A stretch of 40,209 nt of DNA, taken from an uncultured Pelagibacteraceae bacterium (lineage in GTDB: Bacteria > Pseudomonadota > Alphaproteobacteria > Pelagibacterales > Pelagibacteraceae). The notes beneath the pieces are model-generated. The model had not been told where the DNA came from, ran no database searches, and worked only from the letters and a program-made list of their open reading frames with translations. Below, in pieces: positions 1 to 8,678 of this stretch; positions within the stretch are counted from its first letter, which is position 1, and every line of letters begins with the position of its first letter. The stretch lies in the NCBI GenBank assembly GCA_902618555.1, contig CACNAY010000005.1:1-40209 (forward strand), read 5' to 3'. Both the position numbers and the translations under genes were made by a program.

Positions 1-1
1 G

Positions 2-871
2 ATCAAAATGGGTAAGGCAGATTGGGATACAGGTTATTTCCAGGCTGAGATCTATAAGGCAGCTCTTGAGAAAATGGGTTACAAAGTTTCAGGCCCAACT
101 GTAATGAAGCCTCAAGTATTTTATGTAGCGGCAACATCAGGCGATGTTGATTTATGGGTGAACGGCTGGTTCGGTACTCATGATGGTTACATTTCAGAGT
201 CCAAAGGAAAAGTTAAACCAGTTGGTTACGTAATGAAGGGTGGTGGAGCCCAAGGTTACTTAATCGATAAAAAATCTGCAGATAAATTTGGTATTAAAAG
301 TGTAATGGATATCAAAAAACATGCAAAAGAGTTTGACTCTAATGGCGATGGAAAAGCAGACATGGTTGCTTGCCCTCCAGGCTGGGGTTGTGAAAAACAA
401 ATTACAAAACACTTTGATGAACTTGGTTTAGGTGAATTTATCAATCCAGTAAAAGCAGACTACTCAGCTTCAATGGCAGATGCAGTGTCAAAATATAAAA
501 ATGGAAAATCAATTCTATTTTATACATGGACGCCTAACTGGACTGTTGGTGCTTTAAAACTTGGTAAAGATGTAGTTTGGATTGAAGTTCCATACAGCAA
601 AACAAAACCAACTAAGATCGCTAATGCGACAAAGTCTAAAGTAAATTTAGGTTTTGGTGCTGATGATATCAGACCAGCGGCTAACGTAGACTTTCTTAAA
701 GCAAATCCAAAGGTAGAAAAGATGCTTAAAAAAGCTTCTATTCCTCTTGGAGATATTGCTGCTCAGAACTTGAAGATGAACAAGGGTGAGAAAAGTGAAA
801 AAGCTATTAAGAAACACGCAGCTGAATGGATAAAAGCTAATCAAAGCACATTTGATAGTTGGATCAAGTAA
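2..871 (+). CDS. proX: Glycine betaine/proline-type ABC transporter substrate-binding protein (ProX/OpuAC-like), 5' partial
   Basis: Frame is open to the window start. Motifs resemble the OpuAC family (DWDTGYFQAEIYKAALEKMGYKV, VDLWVNGWFGTHDGYI) and an ABC permease follows directly. Confidence 0.85.
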   Translation: MKMGKADWDTGYFQAEIYKAALEKMGYKVSGPTVMKPQVFYVAATSGDVDLWVNGWFGTHDGYISESKGKVKPVGYVMKGGGAQGYLIDKKSADKFGIKSVMDIKKHAKEFDSNGDGKADMVACPPGWGCEKQITKHFDELGLGEFINPVKADYSASMADAVSKYKNGKSILFYTWTPNWTVGALKLGKDVVWIEVPYSKTKPTKIANATKSKVNLGFGADDIRPAANVDFLKANPKVEKMLKKASIPLGDIAAQNLKMNKGEKSEKAIKKHAAEWIKANQSTFDSWIK

Positions 872-889
872 GGGTTCAGGTTAATTTTA

Positions 890-1741
890 ATGAGTTTAAA
901 ATTAGCCCCATCAGATTACGAGATATATATTCCATTAGGTGAATGGATTGAAGCAAATATTAAAGAGTGGCTATTTGAACAACGGCCACTCTTTAAAAAA
1001 ATTTCAGCACCAATTGATACTGTTCTAAATAGTTTAGACTCTCTTTTTAATTTTATCCCTTTCCCAATAATACTTTTAATATTTATAATTTTCGCTTACA
1101 GGACAAATGGAATTAAATTTGCAATATTTTCTTTTGTAAGTTTAGTTTTTATTGATCTTGTTGATCTTTGGTCAGAAAGTATGACTACATTAGCAATGAT
1201 TTTTACTGCTGTTTTATTTTGTATGTTAATTGGAATTCCTCTTGGCATAATTGCTTCAAGAAGCAATACTTTTGAAATTATTTTACGCCCAATACTTGAT
1301 ATAATGCAAACAATACCAAGTTTCGTATATTTAATACCTGTAGTTATGCTTTTTGGAGTTGGTTTAACCCCTGGAGTGGTTGCTACAATTATATTTGCCT
1401 TACCACCAATTATTCGATTAACAAATTTAGGTATTAGGCAAGTTGGTAAAGGATTTAAAGAGGCGGGATCAAGTTTAGGACTCACTAGATTCTTAATATT
1501 AATTAAAATTGAAATTCCTTTGTCTTTAAAAACTATAATGGCAGGAGTTAATCAAACTCTAATGCTTGCTTTATCTATGGTAGTTATTGCTGCTTTAATA
1601 GGTGCAGGAGGACTAGGCTTAACAGTATATATTGCTCTGGGAAGGCTCGATGTTGGTTCTGCAGTTATTGGTGGAACAGGAATTGTAATTCTAGCAATTA
1701 TTTTAGATAGAATTACACAAAAAATAATTAAATCACACTAA
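890..1741 (+). CDS. proW: Glycine betaine/proline-type ABC transporter permease (ProW/OpuAB-like)
   Basis: Multi-TM protein with the permease EAA-like region (GKGFKEAGSSLGLTRFLILIKIEIPLSLKTIMAGVNQ). Immediately follows the binding protein. Confidence 0.88.
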   Translation: MSLKLAPSDYEIYIPLGEWIEANIKEWLFEQRPLFKKISAPIDTVLNSLDSLFNFIPFPIILLIFIIFAYRTNGIKFAIFSFVSLVFIDLVDLWSESMTTLAMIFTAVLFCMLIGIPLGIIASRSNTFEIILRPILDIMQTIPSFVYLIPVVMLFGVGLTPGVVATIIFALPPIIRLTNLGIRQVGKGFKEAGSSLGLTRFLILIKIEIPLSLKTIMAGVNQTLMLALSMVVIAALIGAGGLGLTVYIALGRLDVGSAVIGGTGIVILAIILDRITQKIIKSH

Positions 1742-2680
1742 AGATTTTAATTTTTTAATATGTTTTGGAGTAATTTCGCAACATCCTCCAATAATTTTAG
1801 CTCCCTTACTTTTTAATTTTTTACAAATTTCAAGGAACTTTTTAGGAGTTAGATCTTTTCTCTTCCCAAGCTGAACTTTTGGATTATTAGAGTCGGGTTT
1901 CCATCCTGGCGGAATATGTTCAAAAGCATTTATTTTAAATCCAAATGGAACTTTAAGTTTTTTTGCATCTTGCATCACTTCATTTAGATCCTCAAAAGAA
2001 ACACAAGAAGCCATAATTCCAATGGGTTTATGTTTTTGGACTTTTTTTGCAACAGTTATAAATTTTTCACCTGAGGGTAACAATCCTTTACTCCTAATAT
2101 GGATACCGACTAAAATTTTTTTCTTGTATTCTTTAATCGCACTCAAACCTAATGAACATTCTTTCCAGCTACTCATTACATCTAAATAAAAGAAATCCAC
2201 ATATGGATTGAGATATTTTGCCTGGGATCTGAAGCTTTCTTTTATAAACTTAAGATCTTTTCCAAGATCAGCAAAATAAGTAAAATTTTGAGGCGGCAGA
2301 CTTCCAGCAATCAAAACTTTTTTCTTGGAGATATCTACTGCTTTTTTTGCAAGTTTTCCAGCAAGAACGTTCAAATTTTTATATTCTTTTACTAAACCAT
2401 TTTCGATCAGTCTTCTTTTTCTACTACCGAAACTATTAGTTACAATAATTTCTGCTCCGGCTTTTATAAAATCTAAATGTGTTTTGACGACTGTCTTATG
2501 ATACTTCCGATTATATAATGCTGAGGCTCCCCATAGAGTTCCGTGAGGCTTTACTCCACGGTTAAGTAGCTCCTGGCCCATACCTCCATCTAAAATTCTT
2601 GTTTGTTGAAAAAAATTATTATCCAGAAACTTCAATCCCGAAAAAAGTAGATATAAAAACAATGATTGCAAAAATAGCAA
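1733..2680 (-). CDS. Homocysteine S-methyltransferase family protein
   Basis: N-terminal ILDGGMGQELLNRG and C-terminal GGCCEITPKHI zinc-cysteine motif of the S-methyltransferase fold. The start is uncertain: a TTG at 2635 (LKFLDNNFFQQTRILDGG) fits the family better than 2680. Confidence 0.82.
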   Translation of the reverse strand: MLFLQSLFLYLLFSGLKFLDNNFFQQTRILDGGMGQELLNRGVKPHGTLWGASALYNRKYHKTVVKTHLDFIKAGAEIIVTNSFGSRKRRLIENGLVKEYKNLNVLAGKLAKKAVDISKKKVLIAGSLPPQNFTYFADLGKDLKFIKESFRSQAKYLNPYVDFFYLDVMSSWKECSLGLSAIKEYKKKILVGIHIRSKGLLPSGEKFITVAKKVQKHKPIGIMASCVSFEDLNEVMQDAKKLKVPFGFKINAFEHIPPGWKPDSNNPKVQLGKRKDLTPKKFLEICKKLKSKGAKIIGGCCEITPKHIKKLKSLV

Positions 2681-2804
2681 ACCACATAAACCACTGAGAT
2701 GCTACTTTTACTAAAGAACCTTTATCAATACCTTTCCAAGGCATAAAAGTGTATGTAGCAAGTGTAACTAAGATTAAAAATAAAAGTAAATTTGTTAAAG
2801 TCAT
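2619..2804 (-). CDS. Small two-TM membrane protein, unknown function
   Basis: 61 aa, hydrophobic. Its start abuts the prpC stop with zero gap and its end overlaps the likely start of the methyltransferase gene. Confidence 0.6.
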   Translation of the reverse strand: MTLTNLLLFLILVTLATYTFMPWKGIDKGSLVKVASQWFMWFAIFAIIVFISTFFGIEVSG

Positions 2805-3929
2805 CTATCTTTGGTTTAATAACATTACTTCTCTTACCTCAGCACCCCTGTATTTAGATAGTGGTCTTATTAGTTTGTTTGAGGCGTGTTGTTCCATAAT
2901 ATGGGCAGACCAACCAGTAATACGAGACATGACAAATATTGGTGTATAAAAATCTATATCAATACCCATCATGTAATAAGTTGGACCACATGGAAAATCT
3001 ACATTTGGATGGATATTTTTTCTTTGCAACATTACTTTTTCTAAAATTTCATACATCCTAGTATATTTTTCTTTTTTCAAAAGCTTAGCTACTTTAAACA
3101 TATAGTGTTTCATTGTTGGTACTCTCGAGTCTCCTGTGCGGTAAACTCTGTGTCCAAATCCCATTACTACCTTTTTTTTATTTAATGCATTCTCAATCCA
3201 AGCTTTTGCTTTTTCAGGTTTACCAATTTCTTTCATCATGTGCATCACTGCTTCATTGGCTCCTCCGTGAAGCGGACCTTTCAAAGAGGCAATTGCTCCA
3301 GTTATAGCACCATGTAAATCTGATAAACTTGATGTAATCGTTCTTGCTGTGAAAGTTGAAACATTAAAACTATGTTCTGCGTACAAAATTAATGAAATGT
3401 CAAATGCTCTTACTATTTCTTTATCTGGAACTTTATTAAACATCATTTTGAAAAAATTTTCTGAAAAAGATAATTTTTTACTTGGAGCTATAATTGATTT
3501 ACCTTTTCGTGTTCTGAAATAAGCAGCAACAGCTGTTGGTGTTTTAGCGAATATTCTCATTGCCTTTCTCATGTTTGCTTTGGGAGAATTATCTTTTGTG
3601 TCTTTATCTTCTAATGCCATTAAACTTACACAAGTTCTAATTACATCCATAGGATGCGCGTTACGAGGCATTTTTTTAATATCATTTAATATTTGTTTAG
3701 AAAGTTTTCTTTCTGACCTTTCTTGTTTGATAAATTTTTTCAGCTGATTTTTGTTAGGGAGCTCTCCATTCAGTACCAAATAGGCAACTTCCTCGAAATC
3801 ACACTTATCGCAAAGCTCTTGTACTGTATAACCTCTATAAGTTAAGGCACTAAGTTCTGGAACTACGTGTGAAATAGTAGTTTCGTCAACAACTATTCCT
3901 AACAAACCTTTTTTAATTTCCTCACTCAT
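2805..3929 (-). CDS. prpC: 2-methylcitrate synthase / citrate synthase family
   Basis: Citrate synthase motifs (GPLHGGANEAVMHMM, VMGFGHRVYRTGDSR). Short GLLGIVVDETTIS N-terminus and adjacency to prpB favour 2-methylcitrate synthase. Confidence 0.88.
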   Translation of the reverse strand: MSEEIKKGLLGIVVDETTISHVVPELSALTYRGYTVQELCDKCDFEEVAYLVLNGELPNKNQLKKFIKQERSERKLSKQILNDIKKMPRNAHPMDVIRTCVSLMALEDKDTKDNSPKANMRKAMRIFAKTPTAVAAYFRTRKGKSIIAPSKKLSFSENFFKMMFNKVPDKEIVRAFDISLILYAEHSFNVSTFTARTITSSLSDLHGAITGAIASLKGPLHGGANEAVMHMMKEIGKPEKAKAWIENALNKKKVVMGFGHRVYRTGDSRVPTMKHYMFKVAKLLKKEKYTRMYEILEKVMLQRKNIHPNVDFPCGPTYYMMGIDIDFYTPIFVMSRITGWSAHIMEQHASNKLIRPLSKYRGAEVREVMLLNQR

Positions 3930-4825
3930 TATTCATGTCCTTCTGTAGAAAAATCTGTGATTTTCTTAGCAGGTGTATTGTATTTCTCATATTCTACTAA
4001 CTCGTACAACCTTTTTCTAGTCTGCATTTTGTCAATGATATTATTTTGATGGCCATCTTTAAATATTGATTTAAGACCTAATTCTACATTCTGCATAGCG
4101 AGTCTCTGTGTTGTCACAGGATAAATAACTAAATTATAGCCCAAATTTTCTAATTGTGATTTATTCAATAATTTAGATTTTCCAAATTCTGTCATATTGG
4201 CAAGTAAATAACCTTTTGTTATTTTTCTGACTTTTTCGAATTCTTTTTCATCTTTCATTGCTTCTGGAAAAATCATGTCAGCCCCTGCATCTTCATAATA
4301 TTTTATTCTTTCTAGTGTTTTATCTATTCCTTCAACAGTATTTGCATCAGTTCTTACTATAATTAAAAAATTTTTATCTTTTCTAGCCTTTACAGAGTCT
4401 TTAATTTTTTTAACCATTTCATCTTTTGAAATAAGTTCTTTGTTATCTAAATGCCCACATCTTTTTTCAGCTATCTGATCTTCTATATGACAACCAGCTA
4501 AACCTTTTTCCTCAAAGGTAATGATTGTTTTTTTACAATCTTTGAATCCAGTATCTGCATCTACAATTGTAGGAAGGTCCGTTACCCTAGAAATTTGGTT
4601 AGCTCTGTAACTTACTTGATCTAAAGTTGTTAATCCTATATCTGGTAATCCTAGATCATTAGACATAACACCGCCTGAAATGTAAACTCCATCAAATCCA
4701 ATTTCAGCTATAAGTTTTGCACACAACGGATTATAAGCACCAGGAAATCTAAGAAGTTTTTTTGATTGTAAATTTTTTACAAATTCTAATCTTTTTTCAG
4801 AATTATTCTTTTTTGTAAAATGCAT
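3929..4825 (-). CDS. prpB: Methylisocitrate lyase (isocitrate lyase/PEP mutase family)
   Basis: Motifs FPGAYNPLCAKLIAEIGFDGVYISG, DADTGF and AGCHIEDQIAEKRCGH. The ORF track starts at TTG 4831; an ATG lies at 4825. Confidence 0.88.
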   Translation of the reverse strand: MHFTKKNNSEKRLEFVKNLQSKKLLRFPGAYNPLCAKLIAEIGFDGVYISGGVMSNDLGLPDIGLTTLDQVSYRANQISRVTDLPTIVDADTGFKDCKKTIITFEEKGLAGCHIEDQIAEKRCGHLDNKELISKDEMVKKIKDSVKARKDKNFLIIVRTDANTVEGIDKTLERIKYYEDAGADMIFPEAMKDEKEFEKVRKITKGYLLANMTEFGKSKLLNKSQLENLGYNLVIYPVTTQRLAMQNVELGLKSIFKDGHQNNIIDKMQTRKRLYELVEYEKYNTPAKKITDFSTEGHE

Positions 4826-4833
4826 CTGCAAAG

Positions 4834-4862
4834 TTTATATTAAAGAGAGTTGTAAAAATCAA
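4834..4862 (-). promoter_or_regulatory. Candidate sigma70 promoter for prpB (TTGATT-N17-TATAAA)
   Basis: On the minus strand TTGATT (4862-4857), 17 nt spacer, TATAAA (4839-4834). The ATG of prpB at 4825 is only 8 nt downstream of the -10. Confidence 0.5.
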
Positions 4863-4868
4863 AGGCTA

Positions 4869-5468
4869 TTATTTAATAAGAATAAATATACCAGTTAAAA
4901 CCAATAAAAGTGCCAAAACATATTCTATTATTTTTTTTGTTCTAATATCTCCCACAAATTTTCTTAACCCACTTCCGAAAAGCGCCCAAAGACTGATTGT
5001 GGGAAAACAAATTACTGCAGCAGTAATAGTAACAAATGCAACCCCTATAAAAATATTTTCCTCAGTTGGAAAAAAACCTGATGCAACAGTGACCGCAATC
5101 GACCAAGCTTTTGGATTTATAAATTGGAATAATGATGCCTCGTAAAATCTTAACGGTCTTCCAGATTCTTTTTGAACCATTGAAAATGAGCCAATCATTT
5201 TCCATCCTAGGTAAAGTAAATAAACAAAACATAAGATTTTCATGTAGAACTGTACTTGAGGATAAATCAAGAATAAATTTGCTAGACCAAAACAGGTAAG
5301 CCCGATCTGAAAGATATGGCCTAAAGGTATTCCAATTAAATGTGGTAACGTTCTCACAAATCCAAATTTCATGCCTGATGCTGTAAGCATTGCATTATTC
5401 GGGCCTGGGGTAAAAAACATTGTAAAATAAAAAGTCGCTAAAGCTGAAAAGAGAGCAAAACTAATCAT
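4869..5468 (-). CDS. LysE/RhtB family amino acid exporter
   Basis: FFTPGPNNAMLTASGMKFG motif near the N-terminus, multi-TM, 199 aa. Confidence 0.85.
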   Translation of the reverse strand: MISFALFSALATFYFTMFFTPGPNNAMLTASGMKFGFVRTLPHLIGIPLGHIFQIGLTCFGLANLFLIYPQVQFYMKILCFVYLLYLGWKMIGSFSMVQKESGRPLRFYEASLFQFINPKAWSIAVTVASGFFPTEENIFIGVAFVTITAAVICFPTISLWALFGSGLRKFVGDIRTKKIIEYVLALLLVLTGIFILIK

Positions 5469-6127
5469 AAATATTTTTCAATAATTTTTTCGAAATTTTC
5501 AAAGTCAGAAATTAATTCATCGTGCTTGATTTCATTTTCAGTTTTTTCGGTGTATCCATCTTTTACTAGGACAAATGGTAATTTAGCGTTGTACGCAGAC
5601 ATAGCATCAACCTCGCTATCCCCGATCATTATTGTTTTTTTTAAATCACCCCCAATAATTTCAACAACTTCTGTTAGATGTCTAGGGTCAGGTTTGTTAA
5701 ATGCAAAAGTATCTGAACCAGCCACATATTCAAAGAATTTGAATAAATCTAGTTTTTTTAATAAGTCTATCGCAAGTCTTTCTTGTTTATTAGTACAAAC
5801 AGCCATCGAAATACTTTTGTTTTTTGCCCATTTAAAAAACTCAATTGCGCCTTTTAATGGAACACTTTCTTTAACAATATTTTTTGAGTAAAAATCTATA
5901 AATTCTTTAGTCATTTCTTTTTTTGTTTTCTCATCTTTTATTTCCTCTTTAAAAGATCTTTGCATCATCACCCATGCACCTTTACCTGCGAGGGACTTTA
6001 TATCTTCAAGTTTTTTTTCTGAGTGACCAAACTTTCTCATTACATGATTATGAGCAGCCATTAAGTCTGGTGCAGTATTTACTATAGTGCCGTCTAGATC
6101 AAAAAGAATAGTGTAAATTTGATTCAT
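5465..6127 (-). CDS. gph: HAD family phosphoglycolate phosphatase-like hydrolase
   Basis: HAD motif I FDLDGTIVNTAPDL, motif II CTNK, motif III/IV KPDPRHL and MIGDSEVDAMSA. Confidence 0.8.
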   Translation of the reverse strand: MNQIYTILFDLDGTIVNTAPDLMAAHNHVMRKFGHSEKKLEDIKSLAGKGAWVMMQRSFKEEIKDEKTKKEMTKEFIDFYSKNIVKESVPLKGAIEFFKWAKNKSISMAVCTNKQERLAIDLLKKLDLFKFFEYVAGSDTFAFNKPDPRHLTEVVEIIGGDLKKTIMIGDSEVDAMSAYNAKLPFVLVKDGYTEKTENEIKHDELISDFENFEKIIEKYL

Positions 6128-6196
6128 TTTTAAAGTATTAAAAAGAAATATTTTGTGACTTATTTCAGTTACATTAATAATGTAAAGAAATTTTTA

Positions 6197-6841
6197 ATGA
6201 ATACAAATAATAAATTAAACAAAGCTAATTCATACAGGCTTTCACAAGAATTATTAAGAAATAAAGCTTTGAAGAAAGGCGTAACTCTTGTTGCACCGGA
6301 AACAACATTTTTATCAAAAGATACTTTATTTGGAAAAAATGTAACAGTAGACCCTTATGTAGTAATTGGCCCTGGAGTTAAAATTGGAGATAATTCTCAT
6401 ATAAAATCTTTTAGTCATCTTGAAGGAACTAAAATTGAAAAAAATGTTACTGTAGGTCCTTACGCAAGATTAAGAGAGGGAACTGTTTTGAAAAAAAATA
6501 CTAAAATTGGAAATTTTGTTGAAACAAAAAAATCCTCTATAAACCAAAATTCAAAAGTAAATCATCTTTCATATATTGGAGACACTTTAATTGGAAAAAA
6601 TTCAAATATTGGAGCGGGAACTATAACTTGTAATTATGATGGTGTTAAAAAATCAAAAACGAAAATATCTGATAATGTTTTTGTAGGATCTAATTCATCT
6701 TTAGTGGCTCCTGTAAGCATTGATAAAAATAGTTTTGTAGGCGCTGGATCAGTAATAACAAAAAATGTAAAAAAGAAGTCATTAGCAATTACTAGAGCTC
6801 CGCAGCTTGAGGTTAAAAATTATAAAAGAAAGAAAAAATAA
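6197..6841 (+). CDS. glmU: Glucosamine-1-phosphate N-acetyltransferase; GlmU C-terminal left-handed beta-helix domain only
   Basis: [61 protein letters not shown] and [11 protein letters not shown] match the GlmU acetyltransferase half. No uridyltransferase domain: in-frame stop TAA at 6131-6133. The ORF track uses GTG at 6155. Confidence 0.85.
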   Translation: MNTNNKLNKANSYRLSQELLRNKALKKGVTLVAPETTFLSKDTLFGKNVTVDPYVVIGPGVKIGDNSHIKSFSHLEGTKIEKNVTVGPYARLREGTVLKKNTKIGNFVETKKSSINQNSKVNHLSYIGDTLIGKNSNIGAGTITCNYDGVKKSKTKISDNVFVGSNSSLVAPVSIDKNSFVGAGSVITKNVKKKSLAITRAPQLEVKNYKRKKK

Positions 6842-8658
6842 TGTGTGGAATTATTGGAATTGCTAGCAATAAACCTGTTTCGATAAATATAGTAAATTCT
6901 TTGAAAAAATTAGAATATCGTGGATATGACTCTGCAGGTTTAGCAACATTAAGTAATAATTTAATTGATGAAAAAAAATGTTCTGGAAGAGTAGAAGAAC
7001 TCGAGAAAATATTATTTAAACATCCTTCCGAAGGTAACATAGGTATAGGACACGTAAGATGGGCTACGCATGGTGTACCCAATATTATTAATGCACATCC
7101 TCACTCCTCAGAGGAAGTCTCTGTAGTACATAACGGTATTATTGAAAATTCGGACGAACTAAAAAAAGATCTAGAAGCCCAAGGTTTTAAGTTCAAATCA
7201 CAAACTGATACAGAGGTAATTACTTTATTAGTCACTCAGTCATTAGAAAAATCAGAACCTTTAGAGGCAGTATTTAAAACTCTTAAAAAATTGAAAGGTA
7301 GTTTTGCTTTAGGAATTATATTCAAAAATTTTTCAGACATAATTGTTGGCGCTAGAAGAGGCAGCCCATTAGCTGTAGGTTACTCTAATGAAGAAAATTA
7401 TTTAGGTTCCGATTCTTATGCATTGAAATCCATGACAAATAAAATTTCTTATCTAGATGATGGAGAATTATGCATGCTTACAAAAAACAATGTTGCCTTT
7501 TATGATCTTGATTTAAAAAAAATAAATAAAAAAATTCATATAGTATCAGATGATGAAAACACTTCTGACAAAGGCGATTATAAAAACTTTATGTCTAAAG
7601 AAATATTTGAACAAGCTAGCACAATCAAGAAATGTTTAAATGAATATACCGATAGTCTTAAAAAAGATATTAATATTTATAATTTTCCTATCGACCCAAA
7701 AAAAATTAATAAAATAGTTTTGATTGGATGTGGTACAGCCTATCACTCATGTTTAGTAGCAAAATATTGGCTTGAAGAGCTAACAACTATTGATGCAGAA
7801 ATAGATATAGCCTCAGAATTCAGATATAGAAAACTAAAATTTAACTCTAAAAATTTATATATATTTGTTTCACAATCTGGTGAAACTGCTGATACTGCCG
7901 CTGCATTAGATATATGTAAAAAAAATAAAGTTAAAACTTGCTCTATTGTTAATGTTGTAGAGAGTACAATTGCAAGAAATGCTGATTGGGTTCTGCCTAT
8001 TCACGCAGGTCCGGAAATTGGTGTTGCTTCAACAAAAGCTTTTTTAGGTCAGCTAATCGTTCTATATATCTTGTCTCTAAAACTTTCTATAATTAGAGGT
8101 GATATAGATAAAGATAAGTACAATGAAAATTTAAGAAATTTACATAAACTTCCAGAGTCTATTAAAAATACTTTTAAACTAGAAAATGAAATTCAATTGA
8201 TGGCTAAAGAATTTTTAGACGCAAAAGGTTCGATGTTTTTAGGAAGAGGGAATTCGTTCCCTATTGCTCTTGAAGGGGCGCTGAAATTAAAGGAGCTCTC
8301 TTATCTGCATGCTGAAGGATATCCAGCGGGAGAAATGAAGCATGGCCCACTAGCTTTAATTGAGGAGGGTTTACCTGTAATCGTAATTGCTCCAAAAGAT
8401 AAATACTATGAAAAAACTTTATCTAATACACAAGAAGTAATAGCAAGAGGGGGTAAGATTTTTTTTATTACTGATAATAATAAAAGATTATTAAGTACTA
8501 ATATTAGATACAGGTTGAGAGTTCCAAGAATAGATAATTTTCTATCGCCATTATTACTAACTATACCTTTGCAGTTGTTATCTTATCATGTAGCTTTGTT
8601 AAAAAATTGTGATATTGATAAACCTAGAAATTTAGCAAAATCAGTTACAGTAGAATAA
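6841..8658 (+). CDS. glmS: Glutamine--fructose-6-phosphate aminotransferase (isomerizing)
   Basis: MCGIIGIA catalytic Cys start, KKLEYRGYDSAG, SIS domains (SQSGETADTAAAL), C-terminal DKPRNLAKSVTVE. Confidence 0.97.
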   Translation: MCGIIGIASNKPVSINIVNSLKKLEYRGYDSAGLATLSNNLIDEKKCSGRVEELEKILFKHPSEGNIGIGHVRWATHGVPNIINAHPHSSEEVSVVHNGIIENSDELKKDLEAQGFKFKSQTDTEVITLLVTQSLEKSEPLEAVFKTLKKLKGSFALGIIFKNFSDIIVGARRGSPLAVGYSNEENYLGSDSYALKSMTNKISYLDDGELCMLTKNNVAFYDLDLKKINKKIHIVSDDENTSDKGDYKNFMSKEIFEQASTIKKCLNEYTDSLKKDINIYNFPIDPKKINKIVLIGCGTAYHSCLVAKYWLEELTTIDAEIDIASEFRYRKLKFNSKNLYIFVSQSGETADTAAALDICKKNKVKTCSIVNVVESTIARNADWVLPIHAGPEIGVASTKAFLGQLIVLYILSLKLSIIRGDIDKDKYNENLRNLHKLPESIKNTFKLENEIQLMAKEFLDAKGSMFLGRGNSFPIALEGALKLKELSYLHAEGYPAGEMKHGPLALIEEGLPVIVIAPKDKYYEKTLSNTQEVIARGGKIFFITDNNKRLLSTNIRYRLRVPRIDNFLSPLLLTIPLQLLSYHVALLKNCDIDKPRNLAKSVTVE

Positions 8659-8678
8659 ATCAAATTTATTGAAGAGAA

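Noticed and set aside
1096-1485. 129-aa antisense ORF over proW
   Set aside because: Opposite a clear permease gene with no recognisable domain; shadow ORF.
1700-4870. SAM-type riboswitch upstream of the homocysteine methyltransferase-like gene
   Set aside because: There is essentially no non-coding space upstream of the gene and I could not recognise a SAM-II/SAM-V-like pseudoknot pattern by eye. A covariance-model search would be decisive.
5526-5891. 121-aa plus-strand ORF over gph
   Set aside because: Antisense to conserved HAD motifs; no own support.
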